A DNA stretch of 64,000 nucleotides from Aggregatibacter segnis ATCC 33393 (GTDB taxonomy: Bacteria; Pseudomonadota; Gammaproteobacteria; Enterobacterales; Pasteurellaceae). The position numbers were made by a program, and so were the translations under genes. The stretch covers positions 575,252 to 639,251 of the forward strand of contig NZ_GL622200.1 in assembly GCF_000185305.1 (NCBI RefSeq), written 5' to 3'. The notes beneath the pieces were generated by a model. It worked only from the letters and a program-made list of their open reading frames with translations. It ran no database searches and was not told where the DNA came from. Of this stretch, positions 20,417 to 30,950 are shown in pieces; the stretch's first letter is position 1; each line of letters begins with the position of its first letter.

Positions 20417-20453
20417 AAAAAAGGCTACTTCCAACGAAGTAGCCTTTTTATTT
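20417..20453. terminator. Bidirectional terminator between rarA and dcuB
   Basis: AAAAAAGGCTACTT and AAGTAGCCTTTTTA form a 13-bp stem with a 6-nt loop and flanking A and T runs between two convergent genes. Confidence 0.88.
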
Positions 20454-20473
20454 GGGATTAAATCTAATCTAAA

Positions 20474-22141
20474 TTACAAGTATCCAAACAGGGTTGTGAA
20501 AATATAACCGAAGATACAGGAAGTAATTACACCAATTAAGCCCGGTAAAATAAAGCTGTGATTGATGACAAATTTACCGATGTGGGTGGTACCGGAGCGG
20601 TCAAATTGAATTGCTGCCAAGTCGCTTGGGTAGGTTGGTAAAATGTAGTAACCGTAACAAGCCGCTGCGAAGGCAAGAATAATCGCCGGGTCAACACCGA
20701 TACCTAATGCAAGTGGTACGAATGCCACCAATGCAGCAGCTTGGGAGTTAACGAATTTAGAGATTAATAGTAGCATCACAGCATAAGTCCAAGGGTGCGC
20801 TTTTACGACGTCCCCTAATGCTGCTTTCATCATCGGTGTATGGACGGTAAACATGGTTTCTGCCATCCAAGAAATCCCGAATACTGCCACTAATGCAATC
20901 ATACCGGAGCGGAAGATTTCATTTTTACTGATTTTGCCGGCATCGGTTTTTGTAAAGATGATGATTAATGAACCGGCCAATAGCATGAAGATTTGGATAA
21001 CGTGGACCATGCCTAAAGTGACTTTTTTCTTCGCCGTGTCTTTTAAACCGATTGTTGCGTTTTCAATGGTTTCTGTTTTATCGCCAGCAGTAATGACAAC
21101 ATTGTTATCTTGTAAAGCAACAGTTTGGGTTAATGTACCTTTGTTGTCGTAAATCTCAACGCTGTCATAAGCGGTTTTTGCTTTGGCTTTGTTGTCTTTA
21201 ACATCAAGCGCGACTTTACCGTCTTTGGCTACGGCAAGAATTTTACCGTCTTTTACGTTAAAGCTTTTGACTGCTTTATCACCTGAAAGCACTTCAACTA
21301 CTTGCGCTGGTGCACTTTTCTCAAAAGATGGACGCAATTCTTTGAAATAACCTAATAAGGCAACCACTAAAATGGCACCGAAGAAAATCCACATCGCGTT
21401 CCAGCTAGATTGTGGTAATTTTTTATCGAGTAGGGAAGCACTGTCGCCATACACATATTTTTTGAATTCAGGATCTTTTAATTTTTCTTGGAATTCTTGG
21501 TCTTTATCTAAATCTTTACCGCGGAACCAGCTGAAGATACCGATAGCTAAAACACCACAAAGGGTGGATGGCACAGTGATTTTTAATAAGTCTAAGTAAC
21601 CGTCAAAACCGGCTAAATGGTTTTGTGCATTCACTAAGAAAGCCGTTAAGGTGACTACTGCAACGGAAACCGGGGAAGCGATGATACCCATTTGTGAGGC
21701 GATAGAACTGGCTGCCATTGGGCGTTCCGGACGAATATCGTTTTTAATCGCGATATCGTAAATAATCGGTAACATGGTATAAACCACGTGTCCGGTACCG
21801 CAAAGAATAGTCAGGGTGCAGGTAACGAACGGAGCGAGAATACTGACGTATTTCGGGTTTTTACGCAGTAATTTTTCTGCGATTTGCAACATAACATCCA
21901 AACCGCCACTGGCTTGTAACGTTGCAGATGTTACCACCACCGCAAGGATGGTTAACATCACATCGATTGCCGGTTTACCCGGTTCAATGCCGAAGCCGAA
22001 CACCAAGACAATAAGACCGATACCGCCTAATAAACCGAGAGCGATACCGCCTTTTTTGGCGCCGTAGAATAAACAGATTAAGACGATCGCAAGTTGAATA
22101 GCAAATTGCGAACCTTCACTTAAGTTCATTAGAAATTCCAT
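20474..22141 (-). CDS. dcuB: Anaerobic C4-dicarboxylate transporter DcuB, with an inserted domain
   Basis: 555 residues; E. coli DcuB has 446. The family sequence is clear at both ends: [65 protein letters not shown], and at the C-terminus [20 protein letters not shown]. DcuB exchanges fumarate, malate or aspartate for succinate in anaerobic respiration. Between the helix ending [12 protein letters not shown] and the helix starting VIQIFMLL there are about 100 extra residues rich in Lys, Asp, Val and Thr (about 273-375, DNA near 21015-21325). I start at ATG 22141, which has GGAG eight nt upstream. A degenerate FNR site lies about 95 bp upstream. Confidence 0.93.
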   Translation of the reverse strand: MEFLMNLSEGSQFAIQLAIVLICLFYGAKKGGIALGLLGGIGLIVLVFGFGIEPGKPAIDVMLTILAVVVTSATLQASGGLDVMLQIAEKLLRKNPKYVSILAPFVTCTLTILCGTGHVVYTMLPIIYDIAIKNDIRPERPMAASSIASQMGIIASPVSVAVVTLTAFLVNAQNHLAGFDGYLDLLKITVPSTLCGVLAIGIFSWFRGKDLDKDQEFQEKLKDPEFKKYVYGDSASLLDKKLPQSSWNAMWIFFGAILVVALLGYFKELRPSFEKSAPAQVVEVLSGDKAVKSFNVKDGKILAVAKDGKVALDVKDNKAKAKTAYDSVEIYDNKGTLTQTVALQDNNVVITAGDKTETIENATIGLKDTAKKKVTLGMVHVIQIFMLLAGSLIIIFTKTDAGKISKNEIFRSGMIALVAVFGISWMAETMFTVHTPMMKAALGDVVKAHPWTYAVMLLLISKFVNSQAAALVAFVPLALGIGVDPAIILAFAAACYGYYILPTYPSDLAAIQFDRSGTTHIGKFVINHSFILPGLIGVITSCIFGYIFTTLFGYL

Positions 22142-23766
<1,625 letters not shown>

Positions 23767-23780
23767 ATCAGTTAAAAAAT

Positions 23781-23816
23781 AAATATGGGTGCGGTTATAC
23801 GCACCCATATTTTTTC
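23781..23816 (+). terminator. Terminator after serS
   Basis: AAATATGGGTGCG and CGCACCCATATTT form a 13-bp stem with loop GTTATA, then TTTTT, starting 15 nt after the stop codon. Confidence 0.92.
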
Positions 23817-23848
23817 TCTTAAAAACGCACTGAAAATTCACCGCACTT

Positions 23849-24745
23849 TTATACCTCAAAATATTCTAATTTCACCTCACATACGCTGGCGAGTAAGGCT
23901 TCTGCCATTGCTTTGTAGTTTAAGGTATGCGATTTTTCTACCATCACAGCACGGGTAATATTTTCCACAGCTTCACCACTCAATATCAGATAATTCAGCG
24001 CCACTTGCATAGCCGGTAGGCTAGGGTTAAATGCCGCATTTTCAGCATAACTGCCGTGATAAATGTGTTGATCTTGCGTTTGTAATGCAATGCCATGGAA
24101 GGCGTTTGAATAAGGCGCATGCGCTTGGTTAGCCATCGCAAGGGCTTGTGAAATCACCGGGTCGTTGCTGTTTAAGGATAATTGATTGTCATGTTGATCC
24201 AGCAAATGTAGCTGAATGTTTAAGTTTTTTGGCCCGAATGCATCAGGTAAATATTGGTGCAACGGATTATTCTGGCTATGCGGTAAATGAATTTGTAATT
24301 TTTCTGCGCTATTTAATTCATTCATAAACTGACGACAATGACCACATGGCGTGTAGTTGACGCTAATATCGGTGATTTGTTTTTCTCCACGCATCCAAGC
24401 ATGAGTAATCGCACTTTGTTCGGCGTGGATGGTTTGTTGGATATCCGTTTGGCAAAACTCCTGATTCGCACCGAAATAAAAATTACCTCTCCCCCCTGTG
24501 GCGATCGCGCCGACATTAAAATGTGAGATGGGCGTGGTGGCATAAAAAGCGGCAATAGGGAGCAGTTGAAGGGAGAGTTGTTGAGGAGTGATTTGATGTT
24601 TGTTGCACAAGTGCTGTACGGCAAAGTGCGGTAGAAATCCCACAAATTTTTGCTCTTGTAAAATAAGCCAAATATCCTGAGCTAACAGTTCATTATCAAT
24701 TTGGGACAACGCGTGGTGAATTTTGTCTGAAATTGGTGTTGTCAT
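23849..24745 (-). CDS. cdd: Cytidine deaminase
   Basis: A 298-residue long-form cytidine deaminase like that of E. coli (294), with a catalytic and a degenerate C-terminal domain. It converts cytidine and deoxycytidine to uridine forms in pyrimidine salvage. Zinc motifs are HAEQSAI near residue 107 (catalytic Glu) and [12 protein letters not shown] near 131. The C-terminal copy ([20 protein letters not shown] and so on) lacks the zinc cysteines, as usual. An uptake sequence lies inside the N-terminal coding region at 24624. Confidence 0.97.
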   Translation of the reverse strand: MTTPISDKIHHALSQIDNELLAQDIWLILQEQKFVGFLPHFAVQHLCNKHQITPQQLSLQLLPIAAFYATTPISHFNVGAIATGGRGNFYFGANQEFCQTDIQQTIHAEQSAITHAWMRGEKQITDISVNYTPCGHCRQFMNELNSAEKLQIHLPHSQNNPLHQYLPDAFGPKNLNIQLHLLDQHDNQLSLNSNDPVISQALAMANQAHAPYSNAFHGIALQTQDQHIYHGSYAENAAFNPSLPAMQVALNYLILSGEAVENITRAVMVEKSHTLNYKAMAEALLASVCEVKLEYFEV

Positions 24746-24796
24746 AATCCTCTCCTTTTTCGTTTTTAATGTCCTTATCTTAGCACCGGATAAAAA

Positions 24797-24837
24797 AAGT
24801 GCGGTTGAAAATTAATATAAATTTCGACCGCACTTTT
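24797..24837 (-). terminator. Inverted uptake-sequence terminator after potD
   Basis: AAGTGCGGT (24797) and ACCGCACTT (24827) form the stem; on the minus strand it is followed by a run of seven T. It is 20 nt past the potD stop. Confidence 0.85.
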
Positions 24838-24857
24838 GTGATGGCTATGAGAACAAA

Positions 24858-25955
24858 TTATTTCGCTGCTTTCAGCTCTTGATAATATTGTTCGTAGTAT
24901 TGAATCGCATCACCCACATCATCTTGCCAGTGGCTATTTTTTAATACTTCAGCCGTTGGATAGATTGCCGGATCTTCAGTGATTTCTTTTGGTAACACTT
25001 TTTTCGCTTCAAGGTTAGCGGTTGGGTAACCAATAGCCAGTGTCAATTTTTCTGCCGCTTTCGCACCTAACATATAGTTGATAAGTTTATGTGCGCCTTC
25101 CGGGTTTTTAGATGTTGATGTAATGGCAAGGTTATCCACCCAAAGCACCGGGCCTTCTTTTGGGAATACCATGTTTAGAGGCGCTTGTTCTTTTTTCGCG
25201 ATGCGCACGGAACCATTCCATAATTGGCCCACTTCTACTTCACCGGAAATAAAAGAGTTCGCCGGGTTATCAGAGTTGAAAGAAAGTACGTTTGGACGTA
25301 ATTTCAACAATTCTTCGTAAGCCTGTTTGATAATTGCCGGATCTTGTGTATTAGGATCTTGACCAATTTTCAATAAGGCAATGTTGAATACTTCACGGGC
25401 ATCATCTAATAATTGTACTTTATTCGCAAATTCCGGTTTCCATAAATCGCCCCAAGAGGTGAAATCGGTGCCTTTGTAAATATTGGTATTAAAGGCAATT
25501 CCCGGTGCACCTAATAATTGCGGAAGGGAATATTTATTGCCTTTGTCATAAGGTTTGTCGAGCCAATCAGGATCTAATTCTTTAATAACAGGTAATTGGC
25601 TGTGATCAAGTTCTTTTAGCATCCCTTCGCGTGCCATTTTAGACACGAAGTAGTTAGACGGTGCAATTACATCATAACCACCGGATGCGCCTTGCGTTTT
25701 TAATTTCGCATACATTGTCTCGTTTGATTCAAGACTTGACACAATCACTTTAATACCGGTTTCTTTGGTGAAATCATCTAAAAGACCATCCGGTATATAT
25801 TCAGTCCATGTATAAAGATACACGGTATCATTTGCAGGCGCTTCAGCTTTAGGGGCTTCCGGCGCGGTTTGCGCTTGTTTGTTGTCTTTCTCGTTACAAC
25901 CTGTCAGGGCAACAGCGATCATACTTGCGGTGAATAAACCGGCAAATTTTTTCAT
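24858..25955 (-). CDS. potD: Spermidine/putrescine ABC transporter, substrate-binding lipoprotein
   Basis: 365 residues. The signal sequence ends in the lipobox LTGC (MKKFAGLFTASMIAVALTGC), so the mature protein is lipid-anchored. A Gln/Ala/Pro-rich linker precedes the type-2 periplasmic-binding fold: VYLYTWTEYIPDGLLDDF at the start and NYFVSKMAREGML, which carry the polyamine-binding aromatic and acidic residues. ATG 25955 is chosen because it opens the signal peptide and has GGAG upstream; the longer frame to 26039 runs through two terminator hairpins. The gene follows potC after a 130-bp gap. Confidence 0.95.
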   Translation of the reverse strand: MKKFAGLFTASMIAVALTGCNEKDNKQAQTAPEAPKAEAPANDTVYLYTWTEYIPDGLLDDFTKETGIKVIVSSLESNETMYAKLKTQGASGGYDVIAPSNYFVSKMAREGMLKELDHSQLPVIKELDPDWLDKPYDKGNKYSLPQLLGAPGIAFNTNIYKGTDFTSWGDLWKPEFANKVQLLDDAREVFNIALLKIGQDPNTQDPAIIKQAYEELLKLRPNVLSFNSDNPANSFISGEVEVGQLWNGSVRIAKKEQAPLNMVFPKEGPVLWVDNLAITSTSKNPEGAHKLINYMLGAKAAEKLTLAIGYPTANLEAKKVLPKEITEDPAIYPTAEVLKNSHWQDDVGDAIQYYEQYYQELKAAK

Positions 25956-25982
25956 TTTTGTTTGTTCTCCGTAAAAGAGGTG

Positions 25983-26011
25983 AAAAAAAACCACCTGCAT
26001 AAAATGCAGGT
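25983..26011 (-). terminator. Second of two tandem hairpins between potC and potD
   Basis: ACCTGCAT-aaa-ATGCAGGT, followed on the minus strand by eight T. It lies 28-56 nt before the potD start codon, so it may be either a terminator or part of the potD leader. Confidence 0.75.
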
Positions 26012-26013
26012 AT

Positions 26014-26043
26014 AAAAAAACGCCTTGATTGTGCGTCAAGGCG
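26014..26043 (-). terminator. First of two tandem hairpins between potC and potD
   Basis: CGCCTTGA and TCAAGGCG form an 8-bp stem with a 7-nt loop, followed on the minus strand by TTTTTTT. It is about 43 nt past the potC stop. Confidence 0.8.
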
Positions 26044-26085
26044 TATTGTATGTGATATTAAATTATTTGTGAAACATTATTACCG

Positions 26086-26859
26086 CTAGATGTCTTTGTG
26101 TTTTCTGCCGATAAATTGGCTGGCAACTACGAGTAATAATGAAAGCACGATCATGATGGTTGCAAGCGCGTTTACTTCCGGTGTCACACCAGTTTTCACC
26201 AAGGAGAAAATACGCAATGGCAGGATTTCATAGCTTACACCGCTCACGAAAGAAGACACCACAACATCATCGAGCGAGATGGTAAAGCTTAATAACCAAC
26301 CGGATACTACAGCAGGTAATGCAAGCGGCAGGATGATTTTGCGTAAAATCGTCACTTCACTGGCACCCAAATCTTTCGCAGCTTCTAACATTCTTGCATC
26401 GAAACCGTTTAATCGAGAGAAAATGGTGACGGTGACATACGGCAAACAGAAGGTGACGTGGGCGAGTAATAGCGACCAGAAACCTAAAGAAATACCAACT
26501 ACCATGAATAAGGCAAGCAAAGATACCGCCATGACGATATCCGGCGACATCATCACGATAAACAACATACCACTCACAGCTTGTTTGCCACGGAAACGGT
26601 AGCGATAAAGGGCGATAGCAGTTAAACCACCGATAATTGTCGCTAAGGTTGCGGAAAAGAAGGCAATCGTCACAGAGTGTACTGCCGCTTGAATAAGCGT
26701 GTCATTATTGAAAAGACGCTCATACCAGTTCCAGCTAAAGCCTTTCCAACTTAAACCATAACGGTCTTCGTTGAAGGAGTTAGTCACTAAAATAATAATC
26801 GGGATATACAAATAAGCGTATACCACAAACATAAAGATATTACGTAGTAAACGGCTCAT
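26086..26859 (-). CDS. potC: Spermidine/putrescine ABC transporter permease PotC
   Basis: A 257-residue inner-membrane permease with six transmembrane helices and the EAA loop [25 protein letters not shown] near residue 160 that contacts the PotA ATPase. It forms the translocation pore with PotB. Its ATG shares one base with the potB stop (TAATG at 26859-26861), so the two are likely translated in a coupled way. Confidence 0.96.
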   Translation of the reverse strand: MSRLLRNIFMFVVYAYLYIPIIILVTNSFNEDRYGLSWKGFSWNWYERLFNNDTLIQAAVHSVTIAFFSATLATIIGGLTAIALYRYRFRGKQAVSGMLFIVMMSPDIVMAVSLLALFMVVGISLGFWSLLLAHVTFCLPYVTVTIFSRLNGFDARMLEAAKDLGASEVTILRKIILPLALPAVVSGWLLSFTISLDDVVVSSFVSGVSYEILPLRIFSLVKTGVTPEVNALATIMIVLSLLLVVASQFIGRKHKDI

Positions 26860-27719
26860 TATTCTAACTCCACTTTCTTATTCAATAGTTTATTTGCACG
26901 GTAGTACACGAAAATCAACAATGCCATGAGAATGGTCAATCCGATACTGATGGCAGAACCGAACGGCCAGTTGCGGGAAATTAAGAATTCACTCTTAATC
27001 ACGTTACCCACAAGCAACACTTTCGCACCGCCAAGTAAGTCGGCTACATAGAACATGCCCATTGCCGGCAATAATACCAATAAGCAACCGGCAATAATGC
27101 CCGGCATGGTTAACGGTAGAATCACACGGAAGAAACGTTGGAACGCATTCGCACCTAAGTCTTTTGCCGCTTCTAATAAACGTCCGTCTAATTTTTCAAT
27201 CGCGGAGTAGAGTGGCAAAATCATAAACGGTAGAAGCAAATAGACTAAACCGATGATCACCGCCACTTCTGTGTTTAGAATACGAATCGGTTCACTCAAA
27301 ATGCCCATGTCCATCAACATGGTATTCAACACACCTTTCACACCGAGGAACACTTTCATGCCGTAAATACGAATCAGCGAGTTTGTCCAGAATGGTAACA
27401 CCACAAGGAACAATAAGAGCGGTCGATATTTCGGGTGAATTTTGCTGACCATAAAGGCGAACGGATAGCCAATGAGTAAGCAAACAATGGTGGCAATGCC
27501 CGACATATACAATGAGTTCCACACCACCTGCGCATAAAGCGGATTAAACAGGTTGATGTAGTTATCAACGTTAAATGGCAAGGCATAAAAGTTGCTACCA
27601 TCTCGGGTTAAAAAACTTACGACTAATACCAATAAGTTTGGGATCAGCACGAAGAAGATTAGCCAGCTGAAGATAATCGCAACAGTAATTTTTTGGAATT
27701 TATTATTGATTATCTTCAT
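26859..27719 (-). CDS. potB: Spermidine/putrescine ABC transporter permease PotB
   Basis: A 286-residue permease with six transmembrane helices and an EAA loop ([21 protein letters not shown]). I use ATG 27719 ([11 protein letters not shown]), 12 nt inside the longest frame, whose first codon is TTG. It overlaps the end of potA by 17 nt, which suggests translational coupling. Together with PotA, PotC and PotD it imports spermidine and putrescine. Confidence 0.95.
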   Translation of the reverse strand: MKIINNKFQKITVAIIFSWLIFFVLIPNLLVLVVSFLTRDGSNFYALPFNVDNYINLFNPLYAQVVWNSLYMSGIATIVCLLIGYPFAFMVSKIHPKYRPLLLFLVVLPFWTNSLIRIYGMKVFLGVKGVLNTMLMDMGILSEPIRILNTEVAVIIGLVYLLLPFMILPLYSAIEKLDGRLLEAAKDLGANAFQRFFRVILPLTMPGIIAGCLLVLLPAMGMFYVADLLGGAKVLLVGNVIKSEFLISRNWPFGSAISIGLTILMALLIFVYYRANKLLNKKVELE

Positions 27720-28821
27720 CGTTGAGTACAACCTCCCAACCTTCGTGCCATGTAATGCCTACGCGTTGACCGACACTGTGATCCATATGTGGGTCATCTT
27801 CATTAAAGAATTCGCTGACCAATACGCGTTTACCGTTATGTTCGAATTCCACGGTAGATTCCAATGTCATGCCTTTATAAGTGCGGTCGATAATATGACC
27901 GATAATGGCTTTGGATTGTTCGTGTTCATCTAATTCTTCAATCACGATATCTTCCGGGCGAAGCAAGACTTGAAGTTGCTGATCTTTTTCGACCGGAATA
28001 TCGGTATAAATATCGCAAATGCGACCTTCCACATTAGCAAGGACCACGTTGTCTGATTTGCGTTCAATGACAGTCGCATCAAAAACGTTAATTTCGCCGA
28101 TGAAACGCGCCACAAACAAGTTTGCCGGATCTTCATAAATCTCACGTGGAGAGCCGTCTTGTGCAATTTTACCTTTACGCAATAAGACAATACGATCAGA
28201 CATCGTAATCGCTTCTTCTTGGTCGTGCGTAACGAAAATAAAGGTAATGCCTAATTGGCGTTGTAATTGTTTTAACTCGTATTGCATTTTTTTACGCAAT
28301 TTGTAGTCCAACGCAGAAAGAGATTCGTCAAGCAATAAGACTTTAGGTTTATTGACGACCGCACGAGCAATCGCAATACGCTGTTGTTGTCCGCCTGAAA
28401 GTTGGGTTGGTTTACGTTCCGCCATTTCTTCCAACTGTACCATACGCAATGCCTCTAACACACGAGGTTTGATCTCGCTTTCCGGCACTTTTTGCATACG
28501 CAAACCGAAAGCTACGTTTTCAAAAATCGTCATGTGCGGGAACAAAGCATAGCTTTGGAATACGGTGTTGATGTGACGTTTTTCTGCCGGCACATTGGTA
28601 ATGTCTTCACCGTCCAAAATAATGTTGCCTGAATCTAATTCTTCCAATCCGGCCAATAAACGCAATACGGTAGTTTTACCACAACCGGATGGGCCAAGAA
28701 TGGTGACAAATTCACCATTATTAATGGTTAAATTAAAATCGTTAATAATGGTATTGGAACCGTAGGATTTTTTGATTGAACGAAGCTCAATAATTGGCTT
28801 GTTTTGAACCGAGTTTTCCAC
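27703..28821 (-). CDS. potA: Spermidine/putrescine ABC transporter ATPase PotA
   Basis: 372 residues. Walker [17 protein letters not shown] near residue 43, the Q-loop QSYALFPHM, signature [14 protein letters not shown] near 145, and Walker [13 protein letters not shown] near 165. A C-terminal OB-like regulatory domain (about 245-365, with [12 protein letters not shown]) is typical of PotA and senses polyamines. First gene of potABC(D). The 266-bp gap upstream separates it from the divergent pepT. Confidence 0.97.
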   Translation of the reverse strand: MENSVQNKPIIELRSIKKSYGSNTIINDFNLTINNGEFVTILGPSGCGKTTVLRLLAGLEELDSGNIILDGEDITNVPAEKRHINTVFQSYALFPHMTIFENVAFGLRMQKVPESEIKPRVLEALRMVQLEEMAERKPTQLSGGQQQRIAIARAVVNKPKVLLLDESLSALDYKLRKKMQYELKQLQRQLGITFIFVTHDQEEAITMSDRIVLLRKGKIAQDGSPREIYEDPANLFVARFIGEINVFDATVIERKSDNVVLANVEGRICDIYTDIPVEKDQQLQVLLRPEDIVIEELDEHEQSKAIIGHIIDRTYKGMTLESTVEFEHNGKRVLVSEFFNEDDPHMDHSVGQRVGITWHEGWEVVLNDEDNQ

Positions 28822-28983
28822 TTTCTTTGGTTTTCTCCCTAATGTACCGAAATTTTTCGGTAAAAATTAGAAACAAATGCCCACAAAAATGTAGGCGGCG
28901 ACTGTAAAATAAGCGCTAATGATATAGTGAACGGGAGATAATGAAAAGGAATTAATCAGGTTTTTTCATAAAAACTAAAATAG

Positions 28984-28997
28984 TTGTGATATATCAA
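28984..28997 (+). promoter_or_regulatory. Candidate FNR box upstream of pepT
   Basis: TTGTGATATATCAA: the right half is the perfect ATCAA and the left half matches TTGAT in three of five positions. It ends 90 bp before the pepT start. pepT is known to be anaerobically induced through FNR in Salmonella. It could also be read as a weak CRP half-site. Confidence 0.4.
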
Positions 28998-29087
28998 GGA
29001 TTTTGGCCCTATTTATCGCTAGACTTAGCGCAGTTTTTTATTGTTTTTTCGGAAAGTCAAATTAGATAAAAATAAGGGAGAAAAAGA

Positions 29088-30329
29088 ATGCAAGATTTAT
29101 TATCTCGAGAACTGGTATTGGAGCGTTTTTTTAATTATGTGAGTTATGATACGCAAGCCAAACCCGGTGCTAAAATTTCTCCTAGTTCGGCAGGTCAATT
29201 AGCCTTAGCCAAACTGTTACAGCAAGAATTGGTGGCACTCGGGTTGCAAGAAATTGAGCTTAATAAACACGCTGTATTAACCGCATTTTTACCCTCCAAC
29301 ATAGATCCTCACGCGCCGACAATTGGTTTAATTGCCCATCTTGACACCTCGCCGGATTGCAGCGGCAAACATGTACAACCTGAAGTGATTGATAACTATC
29401 GTGGTGGTGATATTGCTTTGGGGATCGGCGAAGAGTTTATCAGCCCGGTATATTATCCTTTCTTACACCAACTAGTCGGCAAAACCTTAATTGTCACAGA
29501 CGGCAAAACGTTGTTAGGCGCGGATAATAAAGCCGGAATAGCGGAAATTATGACCGCACTTTATCGCTTAAAAACTGAGAATTTACCTCACTGCAATATT
29601 CGGGTGGCGTTTACCCCGGATGAAGAAATTGGTTTAGGAATGCAATTTTTCCCGTTTGATCGTTTTTCTTGTGATTGGGCGTATACGATAGATGGTGGCG
29701 CAGTCGGTGAATTGGAATATGAAAATTTCAATGCGGCCTCTGCAAAAATTACTTTCCACGGATGCAACATTCATCCCGGTTATGCAAAGCACAAAATGAT
29801 TAATGCGCTTGCTTTGGCCTGCGAATTTCAAAATGCGTTCCCGGCGACGGAAGTGCCGGAACAAACGGAACAGCGAGAAGGTTTTTTCCATTTGCATCAC
29901 TTTGACGGCACGATTGAAAAAGTGGAATTACAGTATTTAATCCGCGATTTTGACAGCGCTAATTTTGAAAAGCGTAAACAATTTATCCGTGATTTAGTGG
30001 AAAAATTTAACCGGCAAAAACGCTTGTTAAAACCGATTGAACTGGTTTTAACCGAAAACTATAAAAATATGTATGAGGTGGTTAAACAGGTTCCGCAAGC
30101 CATTGAGCTAGCCGATTTAGCCATGAAACAATGTAATATTACCCCTAATCATAAATTGATTCGTGGTGGTACAGACGGCGCGTGGTTGGCGGAAAAGGGT
30201 TTGGCTTGTCCGAATATTTTTACCGGCGGTTATAACTTCCATAGTAAGCATGAGTTGATTACGCTGGAAGGTATGAAAGATGCCGTGAATGTGATTGTGA
30301 AGTTACTTGAATTAGCGACACAGAAATAA
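29088..30329 (+). CDS. pepT: Peptidase T (tripeptide aminopeptidase)
   Basis: 413 residues, M20 metallopeptidase family, cytoplasmic. It removes the N-terminal residue from tripeptides. Zinc and catalytic motifs: GLIAHLDTSPD near residue 79, LLGADNKAGIAEIM near 143, and FTPDEEIGLGMQFF near 178 (catalytic Glu pair), with the C-terminal RGGTDGAWLAEKGL and NFHSKHELI. The length is normal (408 in E. coli). An AGGGAG ribosome-binding site is 9 nt upstream. Confidence 0.97.
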   Translation: MQDLLSRELVLERFFNYVSYDTQAKPGAKISPSSAGQLALAKLLQQELVALGLQEIELNKHAVLTAFLPSNIDPHAPTIGLIAHLDTSPDCSGKHVQPEVIDNYRGGDIALGIGEEFISPVYYPFLHQLVGKTLIVTDGKTLLGADNKAGIAEIMTALYRLKTENLPHCNIRVAFTPDEEIGLGMQFFPFDRFSCDWAYTIDGGAVGELEYENFNAASAKITFHGCNIHPGYAKHKMINALALACEFQNAFPATEVPEQTEQREGFFHLHHFDGTIEKVELQYLIRDFDSANFEKRKQFIRDLVEKFNRQKRLLKPIELVLTENYKNMYEVVKQVPQAIELADLAMKQCNITPNHKLIRGGTDGAWLAEKGLACPNIFTGGYNFHSKHELITLEGMKDAVNVIVKLLELATQK

Positions 30330-30351
30330 AATAAATTCATCTCAAAAACAG

Positions 30352-30394
30352 ACCGCACTTTGGTTTTTTAAGTCAAAGTGCGGTTTGTTTTTTG
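30352..30394 (+). terminator. Inverted uptake-sequence terminator after pepT
   Basis: ACCGCACTT (30352-30360) and AAGTGCGGT (30376-30384), extended by flanking paired bases, followed by TTTGTTTTTT. It starts 23 nt past the pepT stop. Confidence 0.9.
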
Positions 30395-30411
30395 GTGTGT
30401 TTGTTGAATAT

Positions 30412-30438
30412 AAAAAAACACCGCCGTAAAGGCGGTGC
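30412..30438 (-). terminator. Terminator after the OB-fold gene
   Basis: CACCGCC-gtaaa-GGCGGTG with TTTTTTT on the minus strand, 10 nt past the stop. Confidence 0.92.
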
Positions 30439-30447
30439 TTGAGTGAA

Positions 30448-30792
30448 TTATTGAATTTTTTGAATTTGATGTACTTCAATACTTGTCGGTTCACCAAAAT
30501 CTTTATCAACGGAACCTTGAATGCGAATGCGATCGTTTGGCGTGACATTGACGCCTTTCCATGCGTGATCATCAACATCCACTTTGATTTCACCGGTGCT
30601 ATCACGGAAAATAAATTCATCGTCATCGATTTGACGAACAAAGTTGCCTTCTAAAGTGACTGGTGCGTGATCAGCCATTTTTTGTGCCGCTTGTACGGTG
30701 GTTAGATTATTACTTGCGTTAGTGTCTTGAAAACCGGCAAATGCGGTGGAAGACATGGCTAATAATGCTACTAAGGTTACGATTTTTTTCAT
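30448..30792 (-). CDS. YgiW/YdeI-family (BOF) periplasmic OB-fold protein
   Basis: 114 residues. A clear signal peptide (MKKIVTLVALLAMSSTAFA) is followed by a mature BOF domain (bacterial OB fold): APVTLEGNFVRQIDDDEFIFRDSTGEIKVDVDDHAW and ITPNDRIRIQGSVDKDFG-like strands. E. coli relatives YgiW and YdeI are linked to peroxide, metal and peptide stress tolerance. In some Pasteurellaceae a family member heads the qseBC operon, but here the gene stands alone with its own terminator. ATG 30792 is chosen because it opens the signal peptide, with AGGAG upstream. Confidence 0.92.
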   Translation of the reverse strand: MKKIVTLVALLAMSSTAFAGFQDTNASNNLTTVQAAQKMADHAPVTLEGNFVRQIDDDEFIFRDSTGEIKVDVDDHAWKGVNVTPNDRIRIQGSVDKDFGEPTSIEVHQIQKIQ

Positions 30793-30874
30793 AAAGACTC
30801 CTAAATAATACCAGATGGAATAGTCACGCCACATCGCTGTTTGTGTCGGATGTGGCGCATTATAAGTGATGTTT

Positions 30875-30890
30875 CTTAAGAAATTCTTAA
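30875..30890. promoter_or_regulatory. CTTAA-N6-CTTAA element upstream of the YgiW-like gene
   Basis: A direct repeat CTTAA-gaaatt-CTTAA, 83-98 bp before the start codon of the BOF-family gene. This is the half-site and spacing described for PmrA/BasR- and QseB-type response regulators. Orientation relative to the gene is reversed. The inverted repeat CGCCACATC / GATGTGGCG (30827-30857) lies between it and the gene. Confidence 0.45.
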
Positions 30891-30950
30891 AATATTAAAT
30901 ATTTTTATTCAACATTTAAAATAAAAAACACTTGGAAAAATGACCGCACT

